From the NCBI GenBank assembly GCA_021464245.1, contig JADCRB010000068.1:13927351-13991350 (forward strand): a stretch of DNA of 64,000 bases. The letters run 5' to 3'. How positions within the stretch are numbered: position 1 is the first letter of the stretch; every line of letters starts with the position of its first letter. A program made the position numbers and the translations under genes. This document shows positions 33,063-50,483 of the stretch, piece after piece. Below the pieces are notes generated by a model, which saw only the letters and a list, made by a program, of their open reading frames with translations, was not told the DNA's origin and did not search any database. This DNA comes from Carallia brachiata. Lineage: Eukaryota > Streptophyta > Magnoliopsida > Malpighiales > Rhizophoraceae.

Positions 33063-33813
33063 GGTTAGAATTTTGACCCAACATACCAAGTTGGAGTTTG
33101 GACACACAAATACGTTCATTGACGTAACAACTAAACATGTGTATAAAGAAAAAAAATAATTTTGTAGTAAAAATAAACTCTCTAATTGAGACTAAAATAA
33201 AAAAAAACAATTATTTTTATAACACGAAAATATTATACAAACTACAAACTACATACTCCATTATCCAGGTTAAGGCAAGAGCCCAAGACCTGTATCTCAC
33301 ACAGTTTCACAAAGTTCTACATTTTGCCTCACTTCTATTTTCTCATACACATACAGAGATCACTTGAATGCCTTTTATAGGCTTATACATACATGTGAAC
33401 AACTTTAATACATTTTGACTAGTGCAAACTTACAAATATAAACACAACCATGACTTTTGACCAAGCTAACGTGTCATACTAAAATTCCATAGCAACATTC
33501 TACACATACACACATATTCATGCACTAAAGGACAAATAAACAACTCATATATCAATCATGCACCAAAGTAAACGTTGCAGGCTAAGTGTTTGAATCTATA
33601 TTCAAACACATATGCTTTCCAATTGCTGCACTGTTCCGTTTGTTGCTACTATGCGTGCTGTTCCATTTGCTGCTTCTCCACGTAATTTATTTTTTTCCCC
33701 TTTTTGCTACTTCATGCTGTCAACTTTGACCGGCACTATATATCTTTGACCATGTTAGTATTCATCACTGTTCGAATTGCTACAACTTCAAAGTCCAAGA
33801 TCACACTTCAATG
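33063..33813 (-). repeat. 5' LTR of the second homeobox-carrying element
   Basis: It aligns over its full length with 30792-31521, including 'gttagaattttgaccca', 'ggagttt(g/a)gacacacaaatac' and 'gctttccaattgctgcact'. The terminal bases next to the primer site have mutated (CC instead of CA). The outer end is blurred by a T-run beginning about 33817. Confidence 0.82.
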
Positions 33814-33862
33814 TGTTTTTTTTTTTTTTTTGTGGGTTTCTTTCCTCTTTTTGTCCTCTATC

Positions 33863-36139
33863 ATGGCTGAATCTACCTCGAAGGATGTACTGGTTGACGA
33901 GGAGGAAGAAGTTATTGAGATTGAAAGTGCAGGGCAAGGGGAAGGCACAAACATAGCATCAGGGTACAGTTTGATCAGCTGCCTTTGGACAGAGAGGTTG
34001 TTTAATACGAGAGCTTTGCTTAATACACTAAAGGCTTTAGGGCAGTTGAAGAAGACAATGGAGGCATATGCAATCGACAACAACCCATTTTGCTTCAACT
34101 TTGTTAGTCAAAAAGATCATCAAAGGGCGTTAGACAATGCCCCATGGATTTTTGATAAGCAAGTCCTTATTCTTAAAGAGTTGGTCGGAGATGAGCAACC
34201 CAAAAAAGTGTAATTGTTTTGTGTTCCCTTTTGGGTTTCGACATATGATTTGCCATTGAGTGCAATGTCGCAGTCGACGACTGTGTCTTTTACCAATTGT
34301 ATCGACTCCTTTTTGGATGTCAATGAGACTTCAGTGGGCAGATGGGGCCGAATCCCTGTTTTCGGGTTCAATTTGATGTGCTTAATCACTTAGCACCAGG
34401 TACTACGATCAAAACAAAAGACGGTAAGAAGTGCTGGATTGATTTTAAGTATGCAAAGTTGCCTAACTTCTGCTACATATGTGGTTGTCTTGGGCATTTG
34501 AATAAAGATTGCAAAACTGAAGAGGATAGTGAGAATAAAGCTGAGCTTCCAATCAAATCTCAGTTTGGCGAGCACCTTAGAGCTTCACCAGGGAATCACT
34601 TTGGCATAAAGTTAAGCATGGAGGATTAGTGCAAAGATGAAGCTGTAGGGGCTAAGAGTTGGCGCACTGGGCGTTGTAGATCGGGAAAGTTATTCGACAA
34701 GTAGCCTGTTGGTCAGAAGTCGGTTGATGAGGATGCCCAGACGACGGAGAAGAGTCAGGGCCTGTTTGGATTAACTGTTGAATGTTACTGTTACCGATTG
34801 CTGTTGCTGATTACTGCTGCTGATTGTTGATCCATACATACTGTTGTTGATTGCTGATTTCTACTTACTGTTACTGATTGCTGATAAAATTAATAAAGTA
34901 TTTGATTAATTTTATACTTACTGTTACTGTTAAATAATGAAATGTCTATTTTAGACATATAATTTGTGTAGATATATCATATTAAACATTTTTATTTTTA
35001 TATTTTATAATTTTATATTTTAGAATAATATTTTATAAATAATATTGAAAATTATTTTACTTAATTTTTAACTTTTTTAAAAAAATATTAATTTTTATTA
35101 AATGATAAAATTTATTATGTTTGAGATTTTTTTTTTTATAAATATCAACATCAAAGAAAATTGAAGTAAAAAAATATTATTTAAGAACATTTGAAAAAAA
35201 TTATTAAAATTATATAAATACTAATAAAATAAATTAACATATTTAATTCACGTGTCAAGTAAAAAAATAATGGTAAAAATATATAAATATTCTTTAATGG
35301 TAATTTAGTTCATGTATATTATTATTAATATTAAAAAGTGAAAAGTAATCCAAAAAGCAGAAAAAAGTAAGCCGAAACTACTTTTCAATCAGCTGATGTT
35401 AGGAAATCAAATAAGGAAATAAGCAGAATCAAAAAGTAATGCTAAAAAATTTACTAAACACCTACCTTCTTACTTTTTGAAAATGAAATGTAAATGCACC
35501 CCTTCAAAAGTTAACTCAAACACCCCCTCATTCAGAGAGGCAATCGAGGTTCAGGCGACGGGAGCACAATTTGCGGCTAAGATTGAGGAGGGTGTTGCGC
35601 AATGCCAGGTGGGGGAGCTTGATCCTAAATGTTGTAATCTCAGGATTCAAAATCCTAACGTAAATCCACCTTCCAGAAATCTCTCACAAACCGTTATGGG
35701 AGGACATAACTCCCAATCTTCAAATTTCCTTAAAAAGGCTAGCAATCAGATTCCTATAATATCAGAATCTCCAAAGGTGACTGAAAATTCGGGGCTACAA
35801 GATAATATAATAGTCCAACCAATTATAACCCTCAATGAAAATGTGGGATCGGATCCGATGATGCATTTGGGCTAATCCTTTGGGCCTGCACAAGTGGGGC
35901 TTGAAGAAACGAGTCAGGATGTGATTGAGAGTAGCTTGGGCGGGACTGTGCAAAAGAAATTCAGAAGATTAACAAGAGCAGCTAAGTCCTTTACAGCAGG
36001 ACAATATGCGGCTATCGTTGGGAAGCGGAAAAGCATGACGCCTTCTCCATCGAAGCAGAATAGCTTGCTGGTTGACACTGCAAAAAAACGAAGGTTTGCT
36101 TCCCATGAAAGTAATAACAACTCTCATCCCTTGTTGTGA
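33863..36139 (+). pseudogene. LINE (L1-type) ORF1 relic: DUF4283 plus CCHC zinc knuckle
   Basis: The first frame 33863-34213 starts MAESTSKDVLVDEEEE and contains the DUF4283-type core (LISCLWTERLFNTRALLNTL, FCFNFVSQKDHQRAL, APWIFDKQVLILKEL). After a frame break a second piece (34342-34629) has the LAPGTTI...WIDFKYAKLPNFCYICG stretch, in which CYICGCLGHLNKDC (34471-34512) is a C-x2-C-x4-H-x4-C zinc knuckle. These belong to ORF1, the RNA-binding protein of plant LINEs. A MITE then interrupts it (34758-35529). Basic C-terminal segments follow at 35540-35875 and 35894-36139 (RRLTRAAKSF, GKRKSMTPSPSK). No endonuclease or reverse transcriptase follows, so it is truncated and dead. The 5' end abuts the LTR element. 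Confidence 0.75.
34758..35529. mobile_element. Tourist-like (PIF/Harbinger) MITE inside the LINE relic
   Basis: Terminal inverted repeats: left GGGCCTGTTTGGATTAACTG (34758-34777), right reverse complement GGGGGTGTTTGAGTTAACTT. A 3-bp duplication TCA occurs at 34755-34757 and 35530-35532. The interior is very AT-rich with 'tgctgattactg' words near the left end. The GGGCCTGTTTGG end is typical of Tourist-like elements. The duplication is 3 bp as expected but not the usual TTA/TAA. Removing it rejoins LINE ORF1 sequence. Confidence 0.75.
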
Positions 36140-38587
36140 TGTTATATATGTAGGAGCTCGGAAGGAATTGTGCTGAAGTGGAAGGAACTGTGGAAGGATT
36201 GTTGTCTTCTGGCGGTGTTTAGGAGAATTGCGCTTGTGTATGTATGAAAATTAAAAGATTGACATCCAAGGCATCCAAAGGTAAACATCGACGCCGGTAA
36301 GAGAGAATCGAGTATGATGAGTTTGACACATTGGGTATGTTCTTTCAAAAAAGGAGTGCCGTTATAGTATAAGAAGAATTAGTGTTTAAAAATTTATATA
36401 AATTTAATTACGTTTTAATTTTTTATAATTATTGTGATATTTTTTATAATAAAAAAATAATGTGTACTTGATATTTTTATTACAAAAAATATCACAATAA
36501 TTATAAAAATTTGAAACGTTATTGTATTCGAACAAAAATTCTCTAGTGCTAGTGCTGTACTTTTTTGCCTTTAGAAAACCAAAATAAAAAAAAAAAAACA
36601 AGCTCAATCCATAGTTATCTGGATTTTGAGGATCAAATGTAAGCAGCCACGCCACCGCCCAAAATGGTAAAGGTGCGGAGCCTTAGTTGAGATAATCGAT
36701 CAGATTAAATTCACATTAGTTGAATGTAAATTTTACTGTAATTATTCAAATTATTTGTACTTATACTCAACATAGACATAATGTTCTTAAACATAACAGA
36801 TGAGAGTATTATTCTCATTTTTCTATTATGTTAACCCAAAAAGAAAAAAAATAACTTGAGGTTCTATTTTAAGTGGAGTAGTTGAAGGCTTGTAAGTTTA
36901 ATTAAGAGGTTTGAAATTTGCACTTTAATTTTTTTTTTATTTATTTTCTTTCTTAATAATAAACTATAATCTTCTCTGTAGATAAAAAAAAGAAATAATA
37001 TATATAAATATAAAATTTGAATACAAAATAATAACATATGTGTACTATTTAAATTTTAATTATTGATTAAATGGTAGATTCAATACAAATTTATATATCA
37101 TTATTTTGTATTTAATTTTTTTATTTATGTAGTAAATTTTTTTTTAAAAAAAAGGAAGAGTAAGCTACCATTCTTACGCTGTGTTTGTTGTGCTGTGGAA
37201 GGTGGGAAAAGAGAAAGAAAGTGGTGAGAAAAATAAGTTATTTAAATAAGTAAATAAAGTTATGAGAAAGAAAGTGTAGAAAAAGAAACAATAATTAATA
37301 ATTTATAAGAGAAAAAGTAGTAAAAAGTAAATTATTTAAATAAGTATAAAAAAATTAAAAAAAATAATAAAAAATAAAAAATTATAATTATAATTTTTTT
37401 CCAAAAAAATAAAAGCACAACAAATACACCATTAATCTTTGTTTCGAACGTGGCGGGTAGGTAAGCTGCCACCCGCCGGGAAGTGGGAGCTAACCCTTTA
37501 ACTGTCTTTTCTCTAGGTAGTTGGGGCGGATATTACGAGGGTCCCACGAGAAGTAAACACTTGTAAAGATTACACGAAAATTAATAAGTGTTGGTATGAA
37601 TGGTAAGAATCTGTCACCGTTTATTCAGATGTCTCGAGTTTTAATTTTTAGAAATGCAGCCGCATTAAATACTTGATGAGAGACTTTTACCACCTTTTAA
37701 AATCTTATTTGAGTCAATTCAGATTAATAAACTCATTAAACTAGATAAGTATTCAATCTGTGTACCTTTTTATGAAATTGAAATCACTGTCCTTGAGTAT
37801 CAGTATATGTCTTAACTGAAAATCAAATTTACAAATTAATGATAACAGCTGTTCTATCAGTATGAAAACGTTATACCAAATATTAGGTAGAGACGAAATT
37901 TCGACAAAAAATCTAATGTGAATTTATGGAAATGTAATTATAATTATTAGATTATATATTCTCATTTTTATATTTGTAATTTTATTTGTGCGATTTTAAT
38001 AACATTCTTCATTTATAAAAATGAAATCATAATTATTATAATACTGTAATTAAATATGATAAGGTCTTCCTGTTAGATAATAATGTTAATGAATAATTCT
38101 AACTTAAACCTACAAATGTCACAATCTACGTACTGACTAGTTGACCCCTTGCCTCAATATACAGACACCATTTATATATTCACAATATATTTTTTTGTTA
38201 TTAAGAAAATAAATATATTTATAAATACTATTAAATTTTCAGAAAAAAATATATCTAAAAAAAAGTGTCTGAATGTAATTAATTAATTCAATATATAACT
38301 CACTGAATTACAAGTGTAATTAAGTATAAAAAAAATTTTTCTTATATTTAATTATACTTAAAATTTAATCAGTTATACATTAAATTTTATCAATTATATT
38401 TTCAAGTAATTAATTTTTTTTTAACTGTCACTTTTTCCTAAATTTATAGGGGTAGGCGAGGTCTTGTATGAGTCTTTATTACTCAAGCGGTCTCACTCGG
38501 TCACGCAGGACTTGACTCGCCTACCAGTTACAGTGAGTTAAGTTAGGTGTAACCAACGCCCTCCGGCTCCGCCACCTCCACCACCCA
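36140..38587. other. AT-rich intergenic DNA and PFP promoter region
   Basis: No coding gene. A hairpin-capable GC patch, GGCGGGTAGG...CCACCCGCC, lies at 37452-37477. The last 150 bp before 38588 is the likely PFP 5' UTR (pyrimidine-rich, 'ccgcc' words). No clear TATA box was seen. Confidence 0.5.
37177..37431. mobile_element. Small Tourist-like MITE with TTA duplication
   Basis: Inverted ends: left CGCTGTGTTTGTTGTGCT, right reverse complement TGGTGTATTTGTTGTGCT (15 of 18 identical), flanked by TTA at 37174-37176 and 37432-37434. The interior is purine-rich and non-coding. Size, ends and TTA target fit PIF/Harbinger-derived MITEs. Confidence 0.75.
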
Positions 38588-43494
<4,907 letters not shown>

Positions 43495-43795
43495 GCATAC
43501 GTTCGATTCCCGGGCTCTCCCTGAGAGGATGCAAATCATGTTTTTTTTTTTTTTTTTTTGGGTTTCCAGAATCAAGAAAGTTCATCGGGGTTGGACTCTT
43601 TTGGCTTTTGTTGTGTGATGAGCGCTTGAATTGGAGTCTTTCTGGTAGATTTGTTTTGAATGCTGCGTGGCAAACTTAGTTCTGCATCCATCAATTTCAC
43701 CGTTGCAAATTTGCACATCTTCCAATCATAAAGCATGAGTCTTTGCTCCTTCAGTAGTAAGATGTTTCCGGCAAATGAGAGTGCTATGTGTATCG

Positions 43796-43801
43796 AATAA
43801 A
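43796..43801 (+). terminator. Polyadenylation signal of the PFP gene
   Basis: AATAAA about 300 nt after the stop codon. It is the first canonical signal downstream. Confidence 0.5.
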
Positions 43802-45539
43802 GCTATTTACAGAAGGGATTTTGAATGCCTTCCCCTAAAAAATCTGCTTGCCTCGCAGCCAATGCGGGTGGACTTTCAATCATCCTGCAGTTTCTAAGTA
43901 AGCTCTGCATGGCTGCATCCATTTTGGTTTTACTTACAGCCTCTTCTTCTCCTATTGCTACTCCTAGCCTCCACAAAACACTTGCTACTGCAATCTTGGG
44001 AAATAATTTCTCGTAGCGGTCTGTCTGTCTTTCTTTTTATTCTTTAAGGCATGCCCTTTCTGCGAAAGCCTGTGTATTGTCAGCCACTCCATCCTATCGG
44101 CATTGGCCATTGCTAATTGGAAAGTCGATGCCTGATGTGTTGAATACACAAAATCTTACAAGGCAGGATTAATCCAAATTGAAATCGAAACTTTTTCGCT
44201 AGTGCTCCACAGGATCCTGTTTAACTAGGTGTACAGTTTCTTAATAATAACAATAATAATAATAATAACGAAGCGTTAACTCTATGGTGCACTTATTTGG
44301 ATAAGGGAGTATGCATCCTTAGTTACTTTCATATGAACAGTTGGCCGATGCACGACCAGCTGTGAACGTGTGCTATTATCATTTCGAGGGTTTTTTTTTT
44401 TTTTTGATTATTTTACACGATTGATGTTAGTATAAAATTAAAACAACAAGAGTCTTATTATATCATAGGATAAAACCATTCAAAAATTTATCTGTAATGC
44501 AACAAACAAAGTTTTTTACAACAACATTTACAAAATACCCAATAAAAAAAATCATTATTTTTTAATTCCACATTTTTTTATTGTTATTGTACAAATTATA
44601 AGCGTTATTGCATTATGGATAACGTTCAGACCATCAATTGTGGGGCATTAACATTTATCCAAACAACAAATGTATAATTTAGTAATCATTACTGCACTTT
44701 CGTGGGCTCTTGTCACTGCCCTTGAACAATTGTGTATAGGAACCACCAGTGTTGTTCAGAGACTAAAGACTAAAGAGGTTTGGTTGAATGCATTGTTGGT
44801 TCAGGAGGGCAGAATGAGAGACTCACACCTTGCTTGGGAAAAAAAAACAATATGTGTGAGGATAACAGAGGAACGGAATGTTAGAAGTAAAGAAAATTTT
44901 TCATGATCGCTATGTTTTGGAAAGGCTACATGAAGAAAGGAAGTTATTTATTCTCTTATTAGAAATGAGCGAAAAGTAAGAAGAAAAAAATATAGTGGAA
45001 AAATAAATTTTTAGTTAGTCCCAAAAATTATTTTGAATTTTTCTAACTTTTCTCCCTCTCTCCCTTTTCCACCCATCCCAGCAAAAAGCATTTTTCCTTT
45101 TCCACCTTAAATCCTTCCCTCCTCACATTTTTCTCTCAATTCAATTATAGCCTAAGGGATTTGAGCGAAACAGTCTTTACATTACCTTTTTTGTTAGGTT
45201 TTTATTGATTTCATTAATTGTCTGAGATATGAATCATAGAGTCCAAACGATATTGTTAATTAAGTTAATAAACCATTTGACTTCCGTTTAAACGCACCAT
45301 GTGATGCACTAGGTAGAGCATTTTACTTGGTGATGTGCAAATGTCCTCTTTCCTGGTGAGACCACATGGAGGGTTGAAATTTTTTTTTTTTTTTTCAAAA
45401 AAGGGAATATAAAAAAGAAAATCCCAAATTTAGGGTATATTTAGAGATGTTGTCAATTTTTTATTATTTTTTTATTTTTACTGTTTATTGAATTTTTGTA
45501 TTTATTGCAGTCAATTTATGTTTTTTTATAAGAATAAAA
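43802..45539. other. Intergenic DNA
   Basis: No supported gene. A short (AAT)n-like run lies at about 44240-44265. Small frames at 43825 and 44670 show no family resemblance. Confidence 0.5.
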
Positions 45540-46440
45540 AAGTAGATAGAGAAAAAATAGTGCGAGAAATGGTAAAAAGAGTATGAATAGAGAGAAAAAT
45601 AGAGGAGAGAGAGGGTAAAGAAAGAATGAATAGAAAAAATGTAGAGAGAGAAAAATGAGAGAAAGAGGGTAAAGAGAGAATGAATAGAAAGACTGGTAAA
45701 GTATGAAAAAGGAGAGAGACTGTGGGTAAAGTATGAGTAAAAAGAATGGAAGAGAAAGGAAAAGGAGAGAGAGAGAGAGAGGGTAGAGAGAGAATGAGGA
45801 GAGAGAATGGTAGAGCGAGAAAAAGGAGAGAGTGTGAGTAGAGAGAGAAAAAGGAGAGACAGAAGGTGGAGAGAGAATTATTAAAGAGAATGGTAGAGCA
45901 AGAACAAGGAGAGAGTGTGAGTTGAGAGAGAATGGTAGAGAGAGGGTAGAGAGAGAATGATATAGCGAGAAAAATGAGAGAGAGTGACGATAAAAAGTGA
46001 CTGGTAGAGAGAGAAAAAGAAAAGAGAGAGATGGTAGAGAGAGAATAAGTAGAAAGAACGGTAGAGCGAGAAAAAAGAGAGAGTGCGGGTAGAGAGAGAC
46101 AAAGGAGAGAGAGAGGTAGAGAGAGAATGAACAAAGAGAATTGTTGAGGGAGAAAAAAAGAAAGAGAGAGTAGGTAGAGGGAGAATGAGTAGAGAGAATG
46201 GTAGATAGAGAAAAAGAAGAGACAGATGGTTGAGAGAGAATGAGTAGAGAGAATGGTAGAGAGAGAAAAAAGAAAGAGAGAGATAGGATAGATAGAGAAT
46301 GAGTAGAGAGAATGGTAGAGACAGAAAAAAGAGAGAGAGACGGTAGAGAAAGAAAAAATAGAGAGGGATAGAGAAACGATGAATAGAGAGAGATATGGTA
46401 AAAGAGTGGATAAAGAGAACAAAAAATTGTGAGAGAAAGT
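45540..46440. repeat. 900-bp purine-only-like GA-rich block
   Basis: The plus strand is almost entirely A and G, built from variants of 'gagagagaatgagtagagagaatggtagagagagaaaaa' with a loose period of about 35-45 bp. The long Leu/Ser-rich minus-strand frame (45516-46517) is a translation of this repeat and not a protein gene. Such strand asymmetry can form triplex DNA. Confidence 0.85.
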
Positions 46441-48665
46441 ATAAAAAAGAAAGTAAAAAATAAATTAGGAAAACATCTTTTATTATTTTTTTCTTTTTTT
46501 TGGAAAAATTCTTTCAATTTAAAAAAAACAGAAAATAAAAATGATGCTAAATATGTTTTTTTTATTTTTTATAAAAAAATAAATAAAAAGCAAAAAAAAT
46601 TTATACGTAACGGGGTCTTAGTAAGTGCGTAAGCTGTAAGTATCATATATAATTACTCTAGGTCAACCCGGAATGGACGTTTTGCACCGCGGCCTGTGAT
46701 AACAAGTCAACTTGGAAATGGAAATGGAGGTAATAGAAGTGGTAGTAGAAATAGAATTTTTAAATGAAAACTCATTTTGATTGATTCCATCAGTACTTGC
46801 AAAGCAATTTGACAAGATTTCATCCGCTGCGTTTGCTCTCTTTTTCTTCTTTTTTATATGACATCATTGACTTTCCTTTTTATCCACTTTTTTACGTACC
46901 TTTCTGAGTCTTTTATTAAAATTGTTATGTGTCATTCAACTACTTGTTGTATCAAGTAATTCTTAAGTAAGATGTTATATTATAATGATATTTAAATTTT
47001 TTTAAAATAATTTTAAAAATTAGAAATTACTTTTGAAAAAATAGGGAAAAAGTTTTAAAATAGAGAAATTTAATGAAAACTAGAAAAAAATATAAAAAAC
47101 AGAAGAATTATGAAAATTGAAAAAATAATAGAAAAAATTATAAAAATTTATTGGAAAATAAAATAATTTTGAAAAATAAATAAAAAAGTTGACTTTTATT
47201 TTTAGAGTGTGTATACTTTTATTAATAGCCTTTCAGAATTTTCAGAGGAATTCTCAAAATAGAAGTCAAATTTTTTTCTACATTTTCAAAATTAATTTCT
47301 AATTTTTAGAAAATGTTCATAATTTTTCAGGAATTTTTCTATGATCTTTCTAATTTTCATAATTTTTTTCCTTTTTTAGAATTTTTTCTAATTTTCACAT
47401 AATTTTTATTTTTCTATAATTTTTTAACATTAATTTATAATTTATAATTTTTTTAAAACAAATTTAAGTGCCACGTTATCAAAACTTAATGACATAGCAT
47501 CTAATTATACAAGAGTTGGCTGACGTGCCAAATGATGAAGTGGCAATTTCAATGGAGCACTAATGGGTGAAAAAGGTTATAAAAAATAATAATAATAATA
47601 ATAATAATAAATCATAAACTAATACTTTTGTTCAACTCTAAAATAAACTTTCTTTAAAAAGAAAAGTCAGTGGTCCGACCTCAACCTTTTCATCCATATC
47701 TCTTTTATGAGAAAAAATGTAAAATAAAATAAGACAAAAAAAATTTTAAAAAAATCATAACCCGCTACCCCCGCATCTTGTGCTCACAAAGCGCACGAGC
47801 TCGTAGTATTTGTCATTCCCACATTTGGGGGATCTCAAAATCTCACCATTGCTAGATTAGGTGATTGTACAGTGTAATCGTTGAATTTAATTTATCTAAT
47901 GATGTATTTTGTGTAAAGACGCATATTCCCACCACATTAAACCTCCTTTTTGTTTGGATTTTTTTAACAATAATTATTTTTATTTTTTTTACAATTATTT
48001 ATACGTAATATATGTTAATTGATTATTAAAAAATTAAAGGTCAAATATATTATAAATTTATTATTAAAAGTATTAATATATTAATTTTTAATTGATAATT
48101 ATAAAAAAAATAAAAAATAATTATTCGTAACAAACTCAATTTGTTTATTTAGTTTGTGAAAACTAAATTTTGAATTTTCTATAAAAAATTTAAGTAATTT
48201 TACAACTAAATCTAGTTTTTATTTTATAGACTCAAATCAACTGGAAATTCTCGTTCTTTTTTCGGGTGCATCGGAAACTTGACGTGGGATTTTTGGGTAC
48301 CAGCTAGCTCTCAAAAGTTTAACATTTTAACTGGATATGGGGCTGCGGCCACCGTTATTGTGTTCTCAAGAAAGAGAAAAATTATGGGGGGACAGAAAAT
48401 GGACGAGGAAAATAGACACAACAAAAAAAAATAATATATATATATATATATATATATTTCATTAATCTAATCCTCTGTATCACAGTCTCTGTCTCTATTC
48501 TGTATCCTAATTCCCCGTGCACGTAGCCCTCAGAAAGAAAATGGCCACTGCTCTCAACAAGACAAGTAGTAAAGTGGAGCCCATTGCATCCGCCGTCGAG
48601 TAACTAGCTACTCAGCCATCGCTATGGGCTGGGATTCAACGGACTATTAAACGATCTACCCATTA

Positions 48666-48697
<32 letters not shown>

Positions 48698-48796
48698 TTT
48701 AATAATTTTTTTATTAGAAGATTTCTTATATTATAAGCTATATAATCAAAATAATTTTTATTAGTTGTAGCCTAAGAGAGAATCCGCTATTATAAG
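46441..48796. other. AT-rich intergenic DNA with microsatellites
   Basis: (AAT)n at about 47587-47611, (TA)n at about 48433-48457 and (AAT)n at about 48666-48692. 47000-47440 is A/T-skewed, with 'gaaaattagaaaa' words on the left and their complements on the right. No gene is seen. Confidence 0.55.
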
Positions 48797-48804
48797 AGCG
48801 AGAG

Positions 48805-49770
48805 TAGGGCTGCAAACGAGCCGATACGTTCGTTAAAAGCTCGGTGACTCGGCTCGGTAAAGGCTCGATTCGGGCTCGTTCATTTACTAAATGAGCGATA
48901 CACGAGCCTAAAACCAAAACTCGTTTAATAAACGAGCCGAGTTTGAACAATAGCAGGCTCGGCTCGGTATAGCCTCGTGAACAGTTCGATAAATGTATCA
49001 TTAAGAGTTCGTTTAATATGTATTATTGTGGGCTCATTTAATATATTGATAACACTTAATTGTATCATTTAACTCTTAATACAAATACTAATAAAATTAA
49101 GATTAATTTTTTATTTGTTTTCAAATGCTCTCAACCTCTCAACCTTCATTATTTCCTCCTGTCTCTTTTTTTAATTTGAATTTTTTCTTAATTAAAATAA
49201 ACTTGCATATTTATTTTTTCTATGCAAAAGAATATAAATTTTTTAAATTAGAGGAAATTTAAATACAATTAAGTAAATTGATTGATGATCATAACGTGGC
49301 TAGTTATACAATTATGAATTTAATCAATCAAACAGCGATTGAATAAATAATTGGCTTTTATCCACATATCCATTTTTTACATATATATATTTCCTTTTTT
49401 TTATAAAATTATATAAAAAAAAGTAATTTTGATATTTTTATTTTTCTTATTTTTCTATTTTTATATATTTTTATATAAATTTTCTATTTTTATATAATGT
49501 AGAAATAACATATATAGCAAATAAATAAAATAGATCAAATGGAAAAAGGATATACATATATATATATAAAGCTTAGATTAAAAAAAAAATACAAATCAAG
49601 CCGAGCTCGAGTCGAGCCCGAGCTTCAATAACATTGTGACGAGCCGAGTTCGAGCCTCCACCTCCAAAGTTCGAATCGAGCTCGAGCCGAACTCGAACCT
49701 GAGGAATTCCTTAACGAGCCGAGCTCGAGCCTGGCCAAGCTCAGCTCGGCTCGGCTCATTTGCACCCCTC
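48805..49770. mobile_element. hAT-type MITE with 8-bp target duplication
   Basis: The perfect 8-bp repeat AGCGAGAG occurs at 48797-48804 and 49771-49778. Inverted ends: left TAGGGCTGCAAACGAGCCGA, right reverse complement GAGGGGTGCAAATGAGCCGA. Near both ends are many 'gagctcga/cgagccga' words, forming palindromic subterminal repeats. The middle is AT-rich. No transposase is present. The ends are of the same style as the element at 28836-29517 but the sequence differs. Confidence 0.9.
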
Positions 49771-49778
49771 AGCGAGAG

Positions 49779-50444
49779 CGTAATACAATTAGAATATTTA
49801 TTTTTTTTATTTTTATAAAATTTACACTTTTTTTTCATGTTAAAACTTAAGACTTAAAAGATATATAAAAATTGTAAATTTTAATTATTAATATGTTTTC
49901 AGAAAAATGCTATTATTTTTTTTATGTTTGTACTCAAGAACCGGGAAATTTTACTGTCGCCTACTCAAACATGCAAATTACTTTATCGAAATGTATACGT
50001 ATTCTTACAACAAAAACCACTATGATCGTTTTATCACAAAAAATATAATAGTTGTGTCAGGAAAAAGAAAAAAAAAAAAAACAGAGATTGCTTCATCTAG
50101 CATCAAAAAACATGCATCTGATGTCTGTATCAATCAATCACTAACAATTTGGTAAGTGATAACAATTTTTACATTTACAATTGATAGTTAACAAAAATAC
50201 ATATTATTTTTTTTTATATAAAAAAAACTAGTAAATTATTAAACAATCAATATTGACAACGTCCCAACAACTGGAAACAGCCGCATCCTAAATTGACCTA
50301 ACCATTTATCAAAGGCAGGTCGTCAGGCAAAAGCATTTGCTGATGATCATGACTTGATAGCTTTTGGTCATTAATTGAGCCAAAATCAAAAGAAAATTAA
50401 CAAAGAAACTAAAAGAAAAAGCCGAAAATTTGTAAGCCCCACGA

Positions 50445-50483
<39 letters not shown>

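Larger units (their letters stand above)
30792..33813 (-). mobile_element. Second LTR retrotransposon carrying a WUS-type homeobox gene, no gag or pol
   Basis: Two direct repeats (30792-31521 and 33063-33813) bound a 1.5-kb interior. On the minus strand the 5' LTR is the upper one. A perfect TGGTATCAGAGC primer-binding site (initiator tRNA-Met type) adjoins it at 33062-33051, and a polypurine tract (TCAAGGGGGAG, 31532-31522) adjoins the 3' LTR. The interior encodes no recognisable gag or pol, only a decayed WOX homeobox gene. LTR sequence and primer site differ from the 14.6-kb element, so this is another family. The LTRs differ by many small changes, so it is the older insertion. The lower flank is GTATT (30787-30791); no matching copy is recognisable at the upper side. 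Confidence 0.85.

Noticed and set aside
45516..46517. 333-aa Leu/Ser/Phe-rich minus-strand open frame that looks like a membrane protein
   Set aside because: It is the translation of a GA-rich simple-repeat block; two minus-strand frames are open over nearly the same DNA and the protein is low-complexity throughout.
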